Origin: DASPKW01 sp038244055
GTDB lineage: Bacteria; Planctomycetota; Phycisphaerae; Tepidisphaerales; Tepidisphaeraceae
DNA length: 37,605 nt
Reading direction: 5' to 3'
Assembly (NCBI GenBank): GCA_038244055.1
Contig: JBBRTW010000009.1
Span: 1-37,605 of the forward strand
A model generated the notes under the pieces. That model did no database searches and had not been told where the DNA came from. It was given only the letters and a program-made list of their open reading frames with translations. Position 1 is the stretch's first letter, and every line of letters starts with the position of its first letter. Of the stretch, positions 23,931 to 32,791 are shown in pieces. The translations under genes and the position numbers were made by a program.

Positions 23931-26633
23931 ATGATCAACTCGTCAAAATTCATCGTTCAGTTGCGGCTTGGCGTCGTAATGGTGGCGCTCCAGTGCGCGT
24001 TTGTTGTGACGCGAGCGCTCGCGGTGGAATCGCCGGTGAAGCCCGACGCGGATAACGCGCAGTGGGCGGTCGTGCTTGAAGGCTTTTTCCCGGGTCAAAC
24101 AAAGGGCGGCGAAATCAAACGCCTGAATTGCTACCTGGTGCGCAGTGGGGGCAAATGGGTCACCGGGTTGGGCACCGCGACCAATCAGGGCAGGGCGAAT
24201 TGGAACACCGCCATGATGCTCATCGATCCGGCCAATGCGATTTACAAAGACGGCAAACTCACCGGCACGCTGGCCGTGACGCTGGTTCCGGACCCCTGGG
24301 TGCCCAAGGATCAAAAGACCCGCCAGGCAACCGTGACCCTTGATGCGGCTGTTAAATTGGAGCCCGGCGAGAAATCGTTCGCCACGCTCTCGGGCACCTG
24401 GAGCGCAACCATCGCCGGTGGCGACGAGGAACTGGCTGCGGCGAGTTTGCAGGCACAGGGAGCCGGAAAAATCAGCGGAACGATCGGCCTGACCCAGCCG
24501 CGCGACCTGGCCGATGTCTCCTATGATCTGGCGATCTACGACCTGATCCCGGGAAAGGCCAAGGATAATTTTCAGCGCCGGCGGGCGCTGTCGCTGGGTA
24601 TTAAGGATGGCAAGCCCGTATCCGCGCGGCTCGGGCAGATGGACATGCGCCATAACGCGTACGACTACGAGACCATCGGCACACCTCAGGAAATGAAGGT
24701 CAATGCGGACCATCTGAGTACAACGGTTTCATTCTCGGCCGATACGCTCGATGGCCACCGGGCGAACTTCGCGCTCGCGCTGGAAGGCCGGCGCGTCTCG
24801 AACTTTGTCGCGGGGACCTACAAGGGGACGTATACGGGCGATGACGGCAAGCTCCATGAAATCAGTGGGTACTTCCGCGGCAACGTCAAGCCGGGCGCGT
24901 TTGAAAGCGCGACGGCTGTGGATGATCGACCCTGGTTCAAACCGGTGAAGGGATTCGTTCCGCCGCAAGCGGGCGAGCATCCACGCCTCTTTTTCGGCAA
25001 GTCGTACCTTCCGGAACTCCGCCGCCGCGCCGCCACCGATGATGGAAAACTGATCATCAAGCGCCTGCGGCAACTGCTCAACGGCGGCGATGGTGAATCG
25101 ATGCCAACTGTCTTCAACCCCGCCAAACTGGCCTACGAGAAGAATGGCTTCAAGGCCGCGCCCGGCGCTTACTCCATTTCCACGGCAGCCGGATTCGGTT
25201 TCCTCTATCAGCTCAGTGGCGACAAGAAATATGCCGAACTGGCGCGGCAGTGTGTGGAAAAGGCATTCGCCGGCCAAAGGGACTTCGATGACCGCTACGC
25301 CTGGGTCGCTCCCGGTGGCGAATTGCGCGCCGGCCCGAGCATCGCCTGGACGGCCGTGGCTTACGACTTGTGCTACGACGGTTGGGATGAGGCATTCCGC
25401 ACCCAAGTCGCCAAAGCCATCCAGAACTATGCCGATACGCGCGGCGGCGAGTGGAACAATCCCGAGGCGATCACGCTGCGTGAGATGGTCTTCCAGCCTC
25501 GCCAGGGACCGGGTTCGAATCACTATGGCGCGGTGGTAGGCGGATGCGGGCTGGCGGTGCTGGCCATCAAAGACGATCCCGGCACGGATTCAGAATTGCT
25601 CGGCCGCTATGCTGCCGTGGTGGAGCGCGGCGTCGTGCGGAGTATCTCGGCCGGGTGGGGCGATGGCGGCTATTACAAGGAGGGGTGGGGCGCGAGCCAG
25701 GTCGGCACACAGGGCGGCTTGCTCTGCTTCCTCCAGGCGCTCAAGATCGGGGCAGGACATGACTATTTGAATGTGGACCGGACCAATGCATCGTATGTCA
25801 CGATGGTGCCGCGCGGGCTGATGTTGATCGGTCCGCCCGCGATCTATCCTTACCGCTCCAACATGGGCGGGACGTATGGGTCGTTCGACTGGTACAAAGA
25901 GCGCGCCGGGTTCTCGCACGGCGGGCATTTTGCGGAGGGCTTTGGCGCGATCGCGGACAAATACAAGCCGGGGTTACTGTGGATTTTCAATCACACTGTC
26001 GAGCCGGTTGCGGCGACGAGGACTTTTGACACCACCAGCCTTTATCCCCACCGGCCGATGCTGGCCCTGATCAATTGGCCCACTTTCAGCGGGATTCAAG
26101 AGCAAAACCCGGCCCAGGCGATGCCGAAAGTCACGCGCGATCACCTTTATGAATACTCCGTCTTTCGCAATCGCTGGCAGGATCAAAACGACATCGTCAC
26201 GACGGCATTGATCAATGTCCCCGATGGCACGCGCCCGCGAGGGGTGATGGTCTGGGGCCTGGGACAGCGCCTGGAGCTGGGCGAGCCCCCGAAGAACGCG
26301 GCCGTCAAACATTTCGAGGCCGGCGCGGATGGGTCGGGCACGATCTGCACCGGCAACTGGGCGATGGCGGTGGATTACAGCGCGGCATCGGGCGCGGATG
26401 CATTGGTCATCATCGCGGGCACGCCCCGGAAGGGCGATCCGGGCGGGGATAAGGTGAAAGTCAAAATGACTGTATTGGCGATCGGCGAAACGAGTCTGAC
26501 TGTGTTGAGTCTCAGCGCCGCCGGCAAACACCCCGAGCCGCGCCTGGAAGGCAGTAAGCTGATCGTCGGTGGGCAGACGGTGACCTATGCTGATGGGAAG
26601 TTGACTTTGGGCACCTTCCAGAGCCAGAAGTAA
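23931..26633 (+). CDS. Heparinase/alginate-lyase-like toroid protein with N-terminal beta-rich extension (900 aa)
   Basis: This 900-residue protein has a signal peptide (about 1-32), then a beta-rich region of roughly 300 residues (about 35-335; WAVVLEGFFPGQTKGGEIKR, GTLAVTLVPDPWVPKD, NFVAGTYKGTYTGDDG) that I cannot assign. The toroid lyase domain starts at KGFVPPQAGEHPRLFFGKSYL (cut at about 340) and parallels the preceding protein: AAGFGFLYQLSGDKKYAEL, DRYAWVAPGGELRAGPS, PGSNHYGAVVGG with N530 and H531, and GWGDGGYYKEGWG. A C-terminal beta-sandwich ends the chain. The family opening and Asn-His pair suggest a uronate-polysaccharide lyase; the substrate is unknown. The ATG at 23931 is preferred to GTG 23898, which overlaps the previous stop. 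The two lyases look like a tandem duplication followed by domain gain or loss. Confidence 0.8.
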   Translation: MINSSKFIVQLRLGVVMVALQCAFVVTRALAVESPVKPDADNAQWAVVLEGFFPGQTKGGEIKRLNCYLVRSGGKWVTGLGTATNQGRANWNTAMMLIDPANAIYKDGKLTGTLAVTLVPDPWVPKDQKTRQATVTLDAAVKLEPGEKSFATLSGTWSATIAGGDEELAAASLQAQGAGKISGTIGLTQPRDLADVSYDLAIYDLIPGKAKDNFQRRRALSLGIKDGKPVSARLGQMDMRHNAYDYETIGTPQEMKVNADHLSTTVSFSADTLDGHRANFALALEGRRVSNFVAGTYKGTYTGDDGKLHEISGYFRGNVKPGAFESATAVDDRPWFKPVKGFVPPQAGEHPRLFFGKSYLPELRRRAATDDGKLIIKRLRQLLNGGDGESMPTVFNPAKLAYEKNGFKAAPGAYSISTAAGFGFLYQLSGDKKYAELARQCVEKAFAGQRDFDDRYAWVAPGGELRAGPSIAWTAVAYDLCYDGWDEAFRTQVAKAIQNYADTRGGEWNNPEAITLREMVFQPRQGPGSNHYGAVVGGCGLAVLAIKDDPGTDSELLGRYAAVVERGVVRSISAGWGDGGYYKEGWGASQVGTQGGLLCFLQALKIGAGHDYLNVDRTNASYVTMVPRGLMLIGPPAIYPYRSNMGGTYGSFDWYKERAGFSHGGHFAEGFGAIADKYKPGLLWIFNHTVEPVAATRTFDTTSLYPHRPMLALINWPTFSGIQEQNPAQAMPKVTRDHLYEYSVFRNRWQDQNDIVTTALINVPDGTRPRGVMVWGLGQRLELGEPPKNAAVKHFEAGADGSGTICTGNWAMAVDYSAASGADALVIIAGTPRKGDPGGDKVKVKMTVLAIGETSLTVLSLSAAGKHPEPRLEGSKLIVGGQTVTYADGKLTLGTFQSQK

Positions 26634-26681
26634 ATCGTATTTGAGTAACTGTTGAATGAGTAAATTGATCAGGAGCGCGTC

Positions 26682-29144
26682 GTGGTGAAACCAATGTCTT
26701 TCCTCGCCTGTCTATTCGTGGCGGCCATGGCTGCGCCGTTGCGGGCCGAGCCAGCGCCTGCGAAGCATCCCTTCATTCTCTGGACTAAAGAACAAGCAAC
26801 CGCGACTCGCCAGCGCGTTGAATCCCAGCCCTGGGCGAAAGAACAGTACGCGAAGCTGCTTCAGGAAAAAGGGCTTGGCCAGCCGTTTCGCAATCTGTTT
26901 CGCTACACGGTCATGGGAGACAAGGCCGCCGGCGAAGTCGAAAAGAAATACCTGCTCAAGTTCATCGGCACGCATCCTGACCGCCCGCCCACCAAACAGG
27001 ATCAGGACAATCGGCATTACGACAATTACCTGGATGCGCTGCGCTATGATGCGCTTTACGATGAGCTCTCACCCGAGCAGCGCAAGCAGATCGAAGACAC
27101 CTTCCGCGTCTATATCGACTTTCAGCTCCATCTCGACAAGTTCAATTACGCCAAGACGACCTGGCTTCCGAACATGCAGTGGCCGCGCCCGATGGCGGCG
27201 CACTTGATGGCGTTGGCTTTGGGTGATGAGGCGGTCATTGGCGATGTCTTTAGCTCTAAAGGCGGCTGGAAGTGGTATCTCGATGACTACGTCTCCGATG
27301 GCGCACGGTCGCTCTATAACGAGGAATTCGGCAAGCAGTATGCAATGATCGGCCAGATGCTCATCTGGTGTCGCGGGCTGGATCATATTGGGTTGGCGAA
27401 GTATGGATTTGATTACACCGGGGCGCGGGGTGGATCGATGCGCGGATATCTCGAAGGATTGGTCCAACTCGGTTTTCCGCGCATGGAAATCCCCGGCGGA
27501 ATGCCGCATTATCCGAAGCTCACCATGGGCGATGCCCGCGGCACATACCTGCCCCAGGCCCCGCCCTATCTTACGCAGCACGCACTGGTAAATGGATTTG
27601 TCGCCAGCGGCGGGGGCGGCAATGAGCTCTGGAGCGCTGCCAACATGAATGGCCGGGATCATCAGTCCACAAAGGTGGAGAAACTGCGCGAACCGCAGTG
27701 GTTTGAACTGGCCCATGCCAAGTGGCCCGATGCGCATTTCGACTATTTCCTGGCCCAGATGCGCAGGCCCGGCGAGGAGAAGTACACGCCGACGCTGTTC
27801 TGGGGACTTGAGCCGGTTGATCCGAAGAAGGTCACCGCGCCGACGGCCCCGTCCTACGTCGCTCAGGAGCGCGGCTTCGCGATGTTGCGCGCGGAGGAAT
27901 CTCCCGCCTATTGGGAAAGTCCCGCGCCAGCGGTCGCGATGCAGTTCGCCGATTACTACGTCCATTACACGCACGACTGTTTCTCGCTCCTTGGGTTCCA
28001 TGCCTATAACCGACCGATCTACATCAATCGCGGCATTTCCAGTGGATATGCGGGGGATGATCCATGGACCGACAGCGTTCGAGGCCACGCAGGCGTGGTC
28101 GTCGATCACCAGCAGGCCCGGCCTGTTGGCGCGGGCATCGCCATGGGAAATGTGGCGCTGTCGGCCGAGTATCTCGATAACCCGCCGGCACGTTTCGCCT
28201 CGGACCCTTCAGCGAAATTCGTCCTCTGCCGCGCCCGCAACATCTACGAAGGCGTCGTCCAGACGCGCGGCCTGATGCTCACGCGCGATTATCTGGTCGA
28301 TATCTTCCGCCTCACCAGCGACAAGCCCCACAACTATGAATGGCAGGTGCATGCCCTGGGCGCTGCTCAGCCCGATGCCCGGGACGACTGGCAGCCGACA
28401 ACGGATCTCGATAATGGCGCGCTCTATAAGGGTCTGACCGGCCCCCCCAAAATGCTGGCGCTGCTCGAAGCGCAGCCGACGCGCTGGGATCTGACTGAAG
28501 TCAAAAGACGCGCGCCCGGCGATCGGCCATTGTCCTTCGTCGCGCTTCAAACCTGCGCACTGCCCGACGTGAGCAGGAGCGTCCTTGGAAAAGCCTGGTA
28601 TGACCGCAACATCGGTGTTCGCATCAGTCTTCTGGGCGAGTCGGGAACCGTCTCCTACTTCGGCAAGACGCCCGAATATCATCCCGCTGGCCGGCAGGAA
28701 GCTAGCAAGAGCGAAAAATCAGCCCTCCCCAATGAAGTCGGCGGCGTCACGCTTATTGCCCAGCGCAACAAGCCCTCAACCACCTTCACCGCGCTGCATG
28801 AGCCCTTCGAAGCCGGCGCGTGGCGCGTCAAGGATTTTCGCCCGATTCAGGAAACCGAAGAGGGAGTCGCCGTCGCAGTGATCGGCAAGGACGGAAGCGG
28901 AATCGATGACCGCGCGATGCTCGGCCTGGCCGCCGATCGCGCCAAAGTCATCACCCTTTCCGGCGATGGCGAGAGCTTCACCTTCACCGACCGCGCCTGG
29001 CTCCGCATCGGCCGCGACCAGATCACAGCCAGCGGCGATCTCCGCGCGGCGAGCGTTCGCGTTGCCGGCAAACCCAAACTCATTCTGAACGGCAAGCAAG
29101 TCCCCGCCGACATCAATGATGGCATACTTCGCTTTGGAAACTGA
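26682..29144 (+). CDS. Heparinase II/III family protein (820 aa)
   Basis: This 820-residue protein has a short signal peptide (about 1-22), a helical toroid domain (about 30-400) and a beta-sandwich region (about 410-820). Helical part: HPFILWTKEQATATRQRVES, YDALYDELSPEQRKQIEDTF, NMQWPRPMAAHLMALALGD, LIWCRGLDHIGLAKYG. The beta part opens like heparinase II/III proteins: FADYYVHYTHDCFSLLGFHA, RPIYINRGISSGYAGDD, SVRGHAGVVVDHQQ. The paired His and Tyr residues there suit a lyase active site at the domain interface, but I cannot point to a certain catalytic residue. It is not closely similar to the two upstream lyases. AGGAG six bases before GTG 26682 supports that start. It is followed by the next gene with a TGATG overlap. 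Confidence 0.75.
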   Translation: MVKPMSFLACLFVAAMAAPLRAEPAPAKHPFILWTKEQATATRQRVESQPWAKEQYAKLLQEKGLGQPFRNLFRYTVMGDKAAGEVEKKYLLKFIGTHPDRPPTKQDQDNRHYDNYLDALRYDALYDELSPEQRKQIEDTFRVYIDFQLHLDKFNYAKTTWLPNMQWPRPMAAHLMALALGDEAVIGDVFSSKGGWKWYLDDYVSDGARSLYNEEFGKQYAMIGQMLIWCRGLDHIGLAKYGFDYTGARGGSMRGYLEGLVQLGFPRMEIPGGMPHYPKLTMGDARGTYLPQAPPYLTQHALVNGFVASGGGGNELWSAANMNGRDHQSTKVEKLREPQWFELAHAKWPDAHFDYFLAQMRRPGEEKYTPTLFWGLEPVDPKKVTAPTAPSYVAQERGFAMLRAEESPAYWESPAPAVAMQFADYYVHYTHDCFSLLGFHAYNRPIYINRGISSGYAGDDPWTDSVRGHAGVVVDHQQARPVGAGIAMGNVALSAEYLDNPPARFASDPSAKFVLCRARNIYEGVVQTRGLMLTRDYLVDIFRLTSDKPHNYEWQVHALGAAQPDARDDWQPTTDLDNGALYKGLTGPPKMLALLEAQPTRWDLTEVKRRAPGDRPLSFVALQTCALPDVSRSVLGKAWYDRNIGVRISLLGESGTVSYFGKTPEYHPAGRQEASKSEKSALPNEVGGVTLIAQRNKPSTTFTALHEPFEAGAWRVKDFRPIQETEEGVAVAVIGKDGSGIDDRAMLGLAADRAKVITLSGDGESFTFTDRAWLRIGRDQITASGDLRAASVRVAGKPKLILNGKQVPADINDGILRFGN

Positions 29145-30787
29145 TGATCAAACGAAAATCATTCAACTTCGCCGCCATGTTTGCGCTGCACTGCATCGTC
29201 GCGCTGCACGCTGCCTCAGCCGGTGCCGCAGTCTTTCAGTATGCCGTTCCTGCCAAAACCGTCGATGGGAAAGAGGCCACCGCTTTCCTCTGGGTTCCTC
29301 CCCAGGCCGATCGAATTCGCGGCGTTTTCATCGGCGGGCTGACGTTGATGGAGGAACATTTCTCCCAGGATCCGATCGTTCGCCAGGCCTGCGCCGCCGA
29401 AAAACTCGCGATCGTCTACCTCTCGCCTTCGATCGATTCAGTTTTCGACTACAAGGGCAAAAACTCGGCCGATCTCCTGCAGAAAGCGTTGACGGATCTC
29501 GCCGCCGCATCGGGATACCGGGAAATCGCCGTCGCTCCGCTCTTCCCCTACGGCCACTCCGTCGGCACGCTATTCGCCAGCCATGTCGTTTGCTGGAAAC
29601 CGGATCGCTGCTTTGGCGCGCTGCTGTTCAAGGGCGGCATCAGCATTCCCGCCAATGATCCGGCCGCCTCGCTCGCCGGCGTGCCGATCCTCGCCATCAA
29701 GGGGCAGTTCGAGGAATTCGGTCCGGGCCCCAGCGGCGTGCTGCGCGATTTTGAAGATCGCGAGGCGGCCTGGAAGGGCATGCGCGATGCGATCCTCAAA
29801 CTGCGCGAGAAGGACGATCATCACCTGGTCAGTCTGCTCGTCGAGCCCGGCGCATCTCACTTCGCCTGGTCGCCGAGCGTCGCTCCGTTGGTGGCGAGTT
29901 TCATTCGCGAAGCAGCGCAGCGGCGCATTCCCGATTGGCCTGAGGATGCGAATGAACCCGTGCGCTGCCGCCCCATCGATCCCGCCAGCGGCGCGCTGAC
30001 CGATGCGCAAATCGGACAGCCCGCCGCGCCCGCCGCCGCCTGCGCCGATTTCAAAGGCGAGCCGAAGCACGCATTCTGGCACCTGAGCCTCGACCTCGCT
30101 CGCGCCAGCGACCTATTTCATCGCAACATGCTCGATAAGAAGCCGCAGTTCGTCGCCTTCACCAATCCAGCGACCGGCAAGCCGATGTCCGTCGGCCATG
30201 ATCTCCGATTGAAAATGGCAGCCAACTGGACCGGCCCCGATTCCTTCAAAGTGGCCAGAACATTTCTCGATCGCGCGCCCGACAAATATCCCAAAGCCGA
30301 TGCACCTGTCGGCCACGCCGCTGGCCCGATCCACTTTCGTGCCTTCGGCGGCGACATCGAGCAGACTGCCGCGGATACGTTTCGAATCTCCCTGACCGGC
30401 CGCGGCCGCTTGCGCGCGGACATCCTCGCCTACCACGATGGTGACGACAGCTATCGCCACGCCGAACAGCAGGGCCGCATCACGCTGCCCGAGCGCTTGA
30501 CCAAAGGAACAAAGCAAACCATCACCTTTCCCGCGCCTGGAGTATTGCAGATCGGTGGTACGCCGCTGCCGCTCACCGCGACCAGCGATGCGGGCTTGAA
30601 AGTCCGCTATTACGTCCTCAGCGGTCCCGCGATGATTGATGGTGAAACGCTCAAGTTGGCCGAAGTTCCCGCGCGAGCCGTTTTCCCCATCACCGTAACC
30701 GTCGTCGCGTATCAGTATGGCAGCGCGGTCGAACCTATGGTGCAGTCGGCCGAGCCGATGCCCCAAACCGTGCTGATTCGCAGATAA
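29144..30787 (+). CDS. Secreted alpha/beta hydrolase with C-terminal beta-rich region
   Basis: This 547-residue protein has a signal peptide (about 1-29). An alpha/beta hydrolase fold follows (about 30-270) with FLWVPPQADRIRGVFIGG, the elbow PYGHSVGTLFA with S139, and GASHFAW with H239 as the likely catalytic histidine. A beta-rich C-terminal region (about 290-547) has no clear name; it includes FRISLTGRGRLRADILAYHD and ends in Ig-like strands (SGPAMIDGETLKLAEVPARA). An esterase removing acyl groups from a polysaccharide is plausible, but the substrate is unknown. The ATG at 29144 shares its A with the upstream TGA, so translation is probably coupled. The next gene is a second, shorter hydrolase of the same broad kind. 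Confidence 0.78.
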   Translation: MIKRKSFNFAAMFALHCIVALHAASAGAAVFQYAVPAKTVDGKEATAFLWVPPQADRIRGVFIGGLTLMEEHFSQDPIVRQACAAEKLAIVYLSPSIDSVFDYKGKNSADLLQKALTDLAAASGYREIAVAPLFPYGHSVGTLFASHVVCWKPDRCFGALLFKGGISIPANDPAASLAGVPILAIKGQFEEFGPGPSGVLRDFEDREAAWKGMRDAILKLREKDDHHLVSLLVEPGASHFAWSPSVAPLVASFIREAAQRRIPDWPEDANEPVRCRPIDPASGALTDAQIGQPAAPAAACADFKGEPKHAFWHLSLDLARASDLFHRNMLDKKPQFVAFTNPATGKPMSVGHDLRLKMAANWTGPDSFKVARTFLDRAPDKYPKADAPVGHAAGPIHFRAFGGDIEQTAADTFRISLTGRGRLRADILAYHDGDDSYRHAEQQGRITLPERLTKGTKQTITFPAPGVLQIGGTPLPLTATSDAGLKVRYYVLSGPAMIDGETLKLAEVPARAVFPITVTVVAYQYGSAVEPMVQSAEPMPQTVLIRR

Positions 30788-30834
30788 TTCGCCCGCTCTG
30801 TTTTCCGCCGGATCCCCTGCAAAGGAATGATGTC

Positions 30835-32028
30835 ATGCATCGATATCAACTGATTCTCGCCGGCTTGCTCGGTTTCATTCTCTGCAACGCCTCGCGCGCG
30901 GAAGACGCCATCCTCCATGCCAACATCGAGCGCACCGATGCCAACCTCTTCATTCCCGGCGGCGTGAAAGTCATCCGCGGCGTTCTCATCAACCCCGCCG
31001 ACAAAAGCGTCGGCCCGGGAACTGTCTGGGGCGAATGCTGCCGCCACTGGGGCATGGCGCATCTCGGCCTCATGCTGGAAAATGTCGACAAGCGCAACAA
31101 CCGCCCCAACACGCTCCGGAAAGTCATCGAAGCATCTCTCAAAGAATTCGCCGAAAAATCCGGCCACCCCGAGCTTATCAATGCCCCCTTCCTCTTCGGC
31201 GGCATGAGCAAAGGCGGCGGCTGGTCCGCCGAACTCGGTCAGGGCTACGCCTCGCGCACCATCGCTTTCAACAACGTCTGCGGCTGGGTCGGCAAACCCG
31301 ATGCGAATCTGTCCATGCCGGCCGTCATCGTCATCGGCGGCATCCCCGACGGCTTCAAGATGCTCGATGCGATCCCCACCCAATACGAACCCGCCCGCAA
31401 GAAGGGCGCGCTTTGGGGCCTTGCGATACAGTGGGGCAACGCCCACAACTACGGCAACGCTAATTCACTGGCCTTTCCATTTTTGGACGCGATCATCGCC
31501 GCCCGAATTCCCGCCAACGCAAAACCTTTCGATGGCCCCGTTCGCCTGGCAGACATCGATCCGAAAGCCGGCTGGCTCGGCGATCGCACGACATGGGAAT
31601 CCAACAACGCCACCATCGCGCCATACGCGGACTATCGCGGCGAGAAAGAGCTCGCGTCCTGGCTGCCCAATCGCTACACCGCGCACGTTTGGAGGTCATT
31701 TGTCTCCAAAGATCCACCCGTGCAACTCGGCGCAGCGACTCAGGACGGCAAACTCGCCCTGCCCGTATTCAAGCCGACCGAAAAGCGCTTTCTCCTAGTC
31801 CCCAAAGGCGCGCCGTTGAAACTGTCGGCCCAGATGCGCCCGGATGCGAAGGTGCGGAAAGTCGCATTTTACGACGGCGACATATTGCTGGGTGAAAAAG
31901 CCGATGCGCCGTTTGAATTGCTATGGCAGCGGATTCCTCCGGGGCCGCGATCGATATTCATCGAATACACTAGGCCCGATGGCTCGATCTGCTTCTCCAA
32001 CCCGGCGCTGATTGTCGGCCTGCCGTAG
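30835..32028 (+). CDS. Secreted alpha/beta hydrolase-like protein with GMSKGG elbow
   Basis: This 397-residue protein has a signal peptide (about 1-22). The alpha/beta hydrolase-like core has VIRGVLINPADKSVGPGTVW, the elbow LFGGMSKGGGWSAEL with S125, and WGNAHNYGNANSL with H204 where a catalytic histidine is expected. A C-terminal Ig-like strand region follows (about 300-397; RFLLVPKGAPLKLSAQM, RKVAFYDGDILLGEKADA). The glycine-methionine-serine elbow differs from the usual GxSxG, so activity needs proof. It is related in layout to the preceding hydrolase. AAAGGA precedes the ATG. It is the last gene of the lyase operon; the 72 bases to the convergent rplT end show only weak structure. Confidence 0.72.
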   Translation: MHRYQLILAGLLGFILCNASRAEDAILHANIERTDANLFIPGGVKVIRGVLINPADKSVGPGTVWGECCRHWGMAHLGLMLENVDKRNNRPNTLRKVIEASLKEFAEKSGHPELINAPFLFGGMSKGGGWSAELGQGYASRTIAFNNVCGWVGKPDANLSMPAVIVIGGIPDGFKMLDAIPTQYEPARKKGALWGLAIQWGNAHNYGNANSLAFPFLDAIIAARIPANAKPFDGPVRLADIDPKAGWLGDRTTWESNNATIAPYADYRGEKELASWLPNRYTAHVWRSFVSKDPPVQLGAATQDGKLALPVFKPTEKRFLLVPKGAPLKLSAQMRPDAKVRKVAFYDGDILLGEKADAPFELLWQRIPPGPRSIFIEYTRPDGSICFSNPALIVGLP

Positions 32029-32100
32029 CTGGCGAACTTGCCATCCAAGCGATGAGATCGCGCACGAGAGTCGCTTAATTGGAGATTTCTAGAATCCGCC

Positions 32101-32478
32101 TCAAGCCACTTTCTTCGCCGGCCCGGTGATGAACGGCTTGATCTTCTCGACGATCGCATCGAAGGTCTTGGGATCGCCGATGGCGAGTTCCGAGAGCATC
32201 TTGCGGTTGAGGACGACGCCCGCGGCGATGGCGGCGGGAATGAAGCGGTTGTATTGCAGGCCGCGCTCTTTGAGGGCGGCGTTGAGGCGCATCACCCAGA
32301 GGCGGCGGTAGTTCCGCTTGTTCTGGCGGCGATCGCGGTAGGCGTATTTGCCGGCCTTGAGCGTGAACTCCAGGGCGACGCGGTAGAGCGTTCCCGGCCC
32401 ACCGGTCATTCCCTTGGCTTCGTTGAGAACGCGTTTACGTTTGCGGGCGTGTACTACGCCACCTTTGGTGCGAGGCAT
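32101..32478 (-). CDS. rplT: 50S ribosomal protein L20
   Basis: This 125-residue protein is bL20 of the large ribosomal subunit, needed for early assembly by binding 23S rRNA. The family pattern is complete: RTKGGVVHARKRKRVLNEAKG, YAYRDRRQNKRNYRRLWVMR, LNAALKERGLQYNRFI, and NRKMLSELAIGDPKTFDAIVEK. Length is normal. It lies downstream of rpmI on the same strand, as in most bacteria, but separated by 313 bases filled with repeats rather than the usual short spacer. Confidence 0.97.
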   Translation of the reverse strand: MPRTKGGVVHARKRKRVLNEAKGMTGGPGTLYRVALEFTLKAGKYAYRDRRQNKRNYRRLWVMRLNAALKERGLQYNRFIPAAIAAGVVLNRKMLSELAIGDPKTFDAIVEKIKPFITGPAKKVA

Positions 32479-32791
32479 GACTCGATCCTTTCAAATAAGC
32501 CAGGGGCACGGTTCCCGGGAAGAGAATTTCAACCACGAATTTCACGAATGCACACCAATAATATGAGGAGAAGAACTCCTTGTTTTTATTCGTGCTGATT
32601 CGTGTCGATTCGTGGTTCAATCTTCGGCCACCCGGAGGGCTTGGCTGCATCGGCGGCCGATGCTTGGGTCTTCCCGCGAATAAAGCGGGCTTAGTTTTAT
32701 GCGGGCGGAACGGCCGCACCGCATTTGGGCAGGCTGAAAGCCCGCACCACAAAAGATGCAGGCTGGAAAGCCCGCACCACAATAACAAACT
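32479..32791. repeat. Repeat-rich spacer between rpmI and rplT
   Basis: This 313-base stretch holds no credible gene. At 32528-32549 and about 32588-32630 are imperfect inverted copies built from CCACGAAT and ATTCGTG words. At 32729-32752 and 32758-32782 are two near-identical direct copies of GCAGGCTGAAAGCCCGCACC, the second with one additional G, 28-29 bases apart. A short inverted repeat, CCCGCGAATAAAGCGGG, lies near 32675-32691. These look like dispersed extragenic repeats that accumulated inside a ribosomal-protein operon. Confidence 0.7.

Noticed and set aside
32551..32590. A GGAG-AAGAA-CTCC hairpin followed by TGTTTTTA as a plus-strand terminator
   Set aside because: The stem is only about five base pairs, and no plus-strand gene ends before it. 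It lies within the repeat block.
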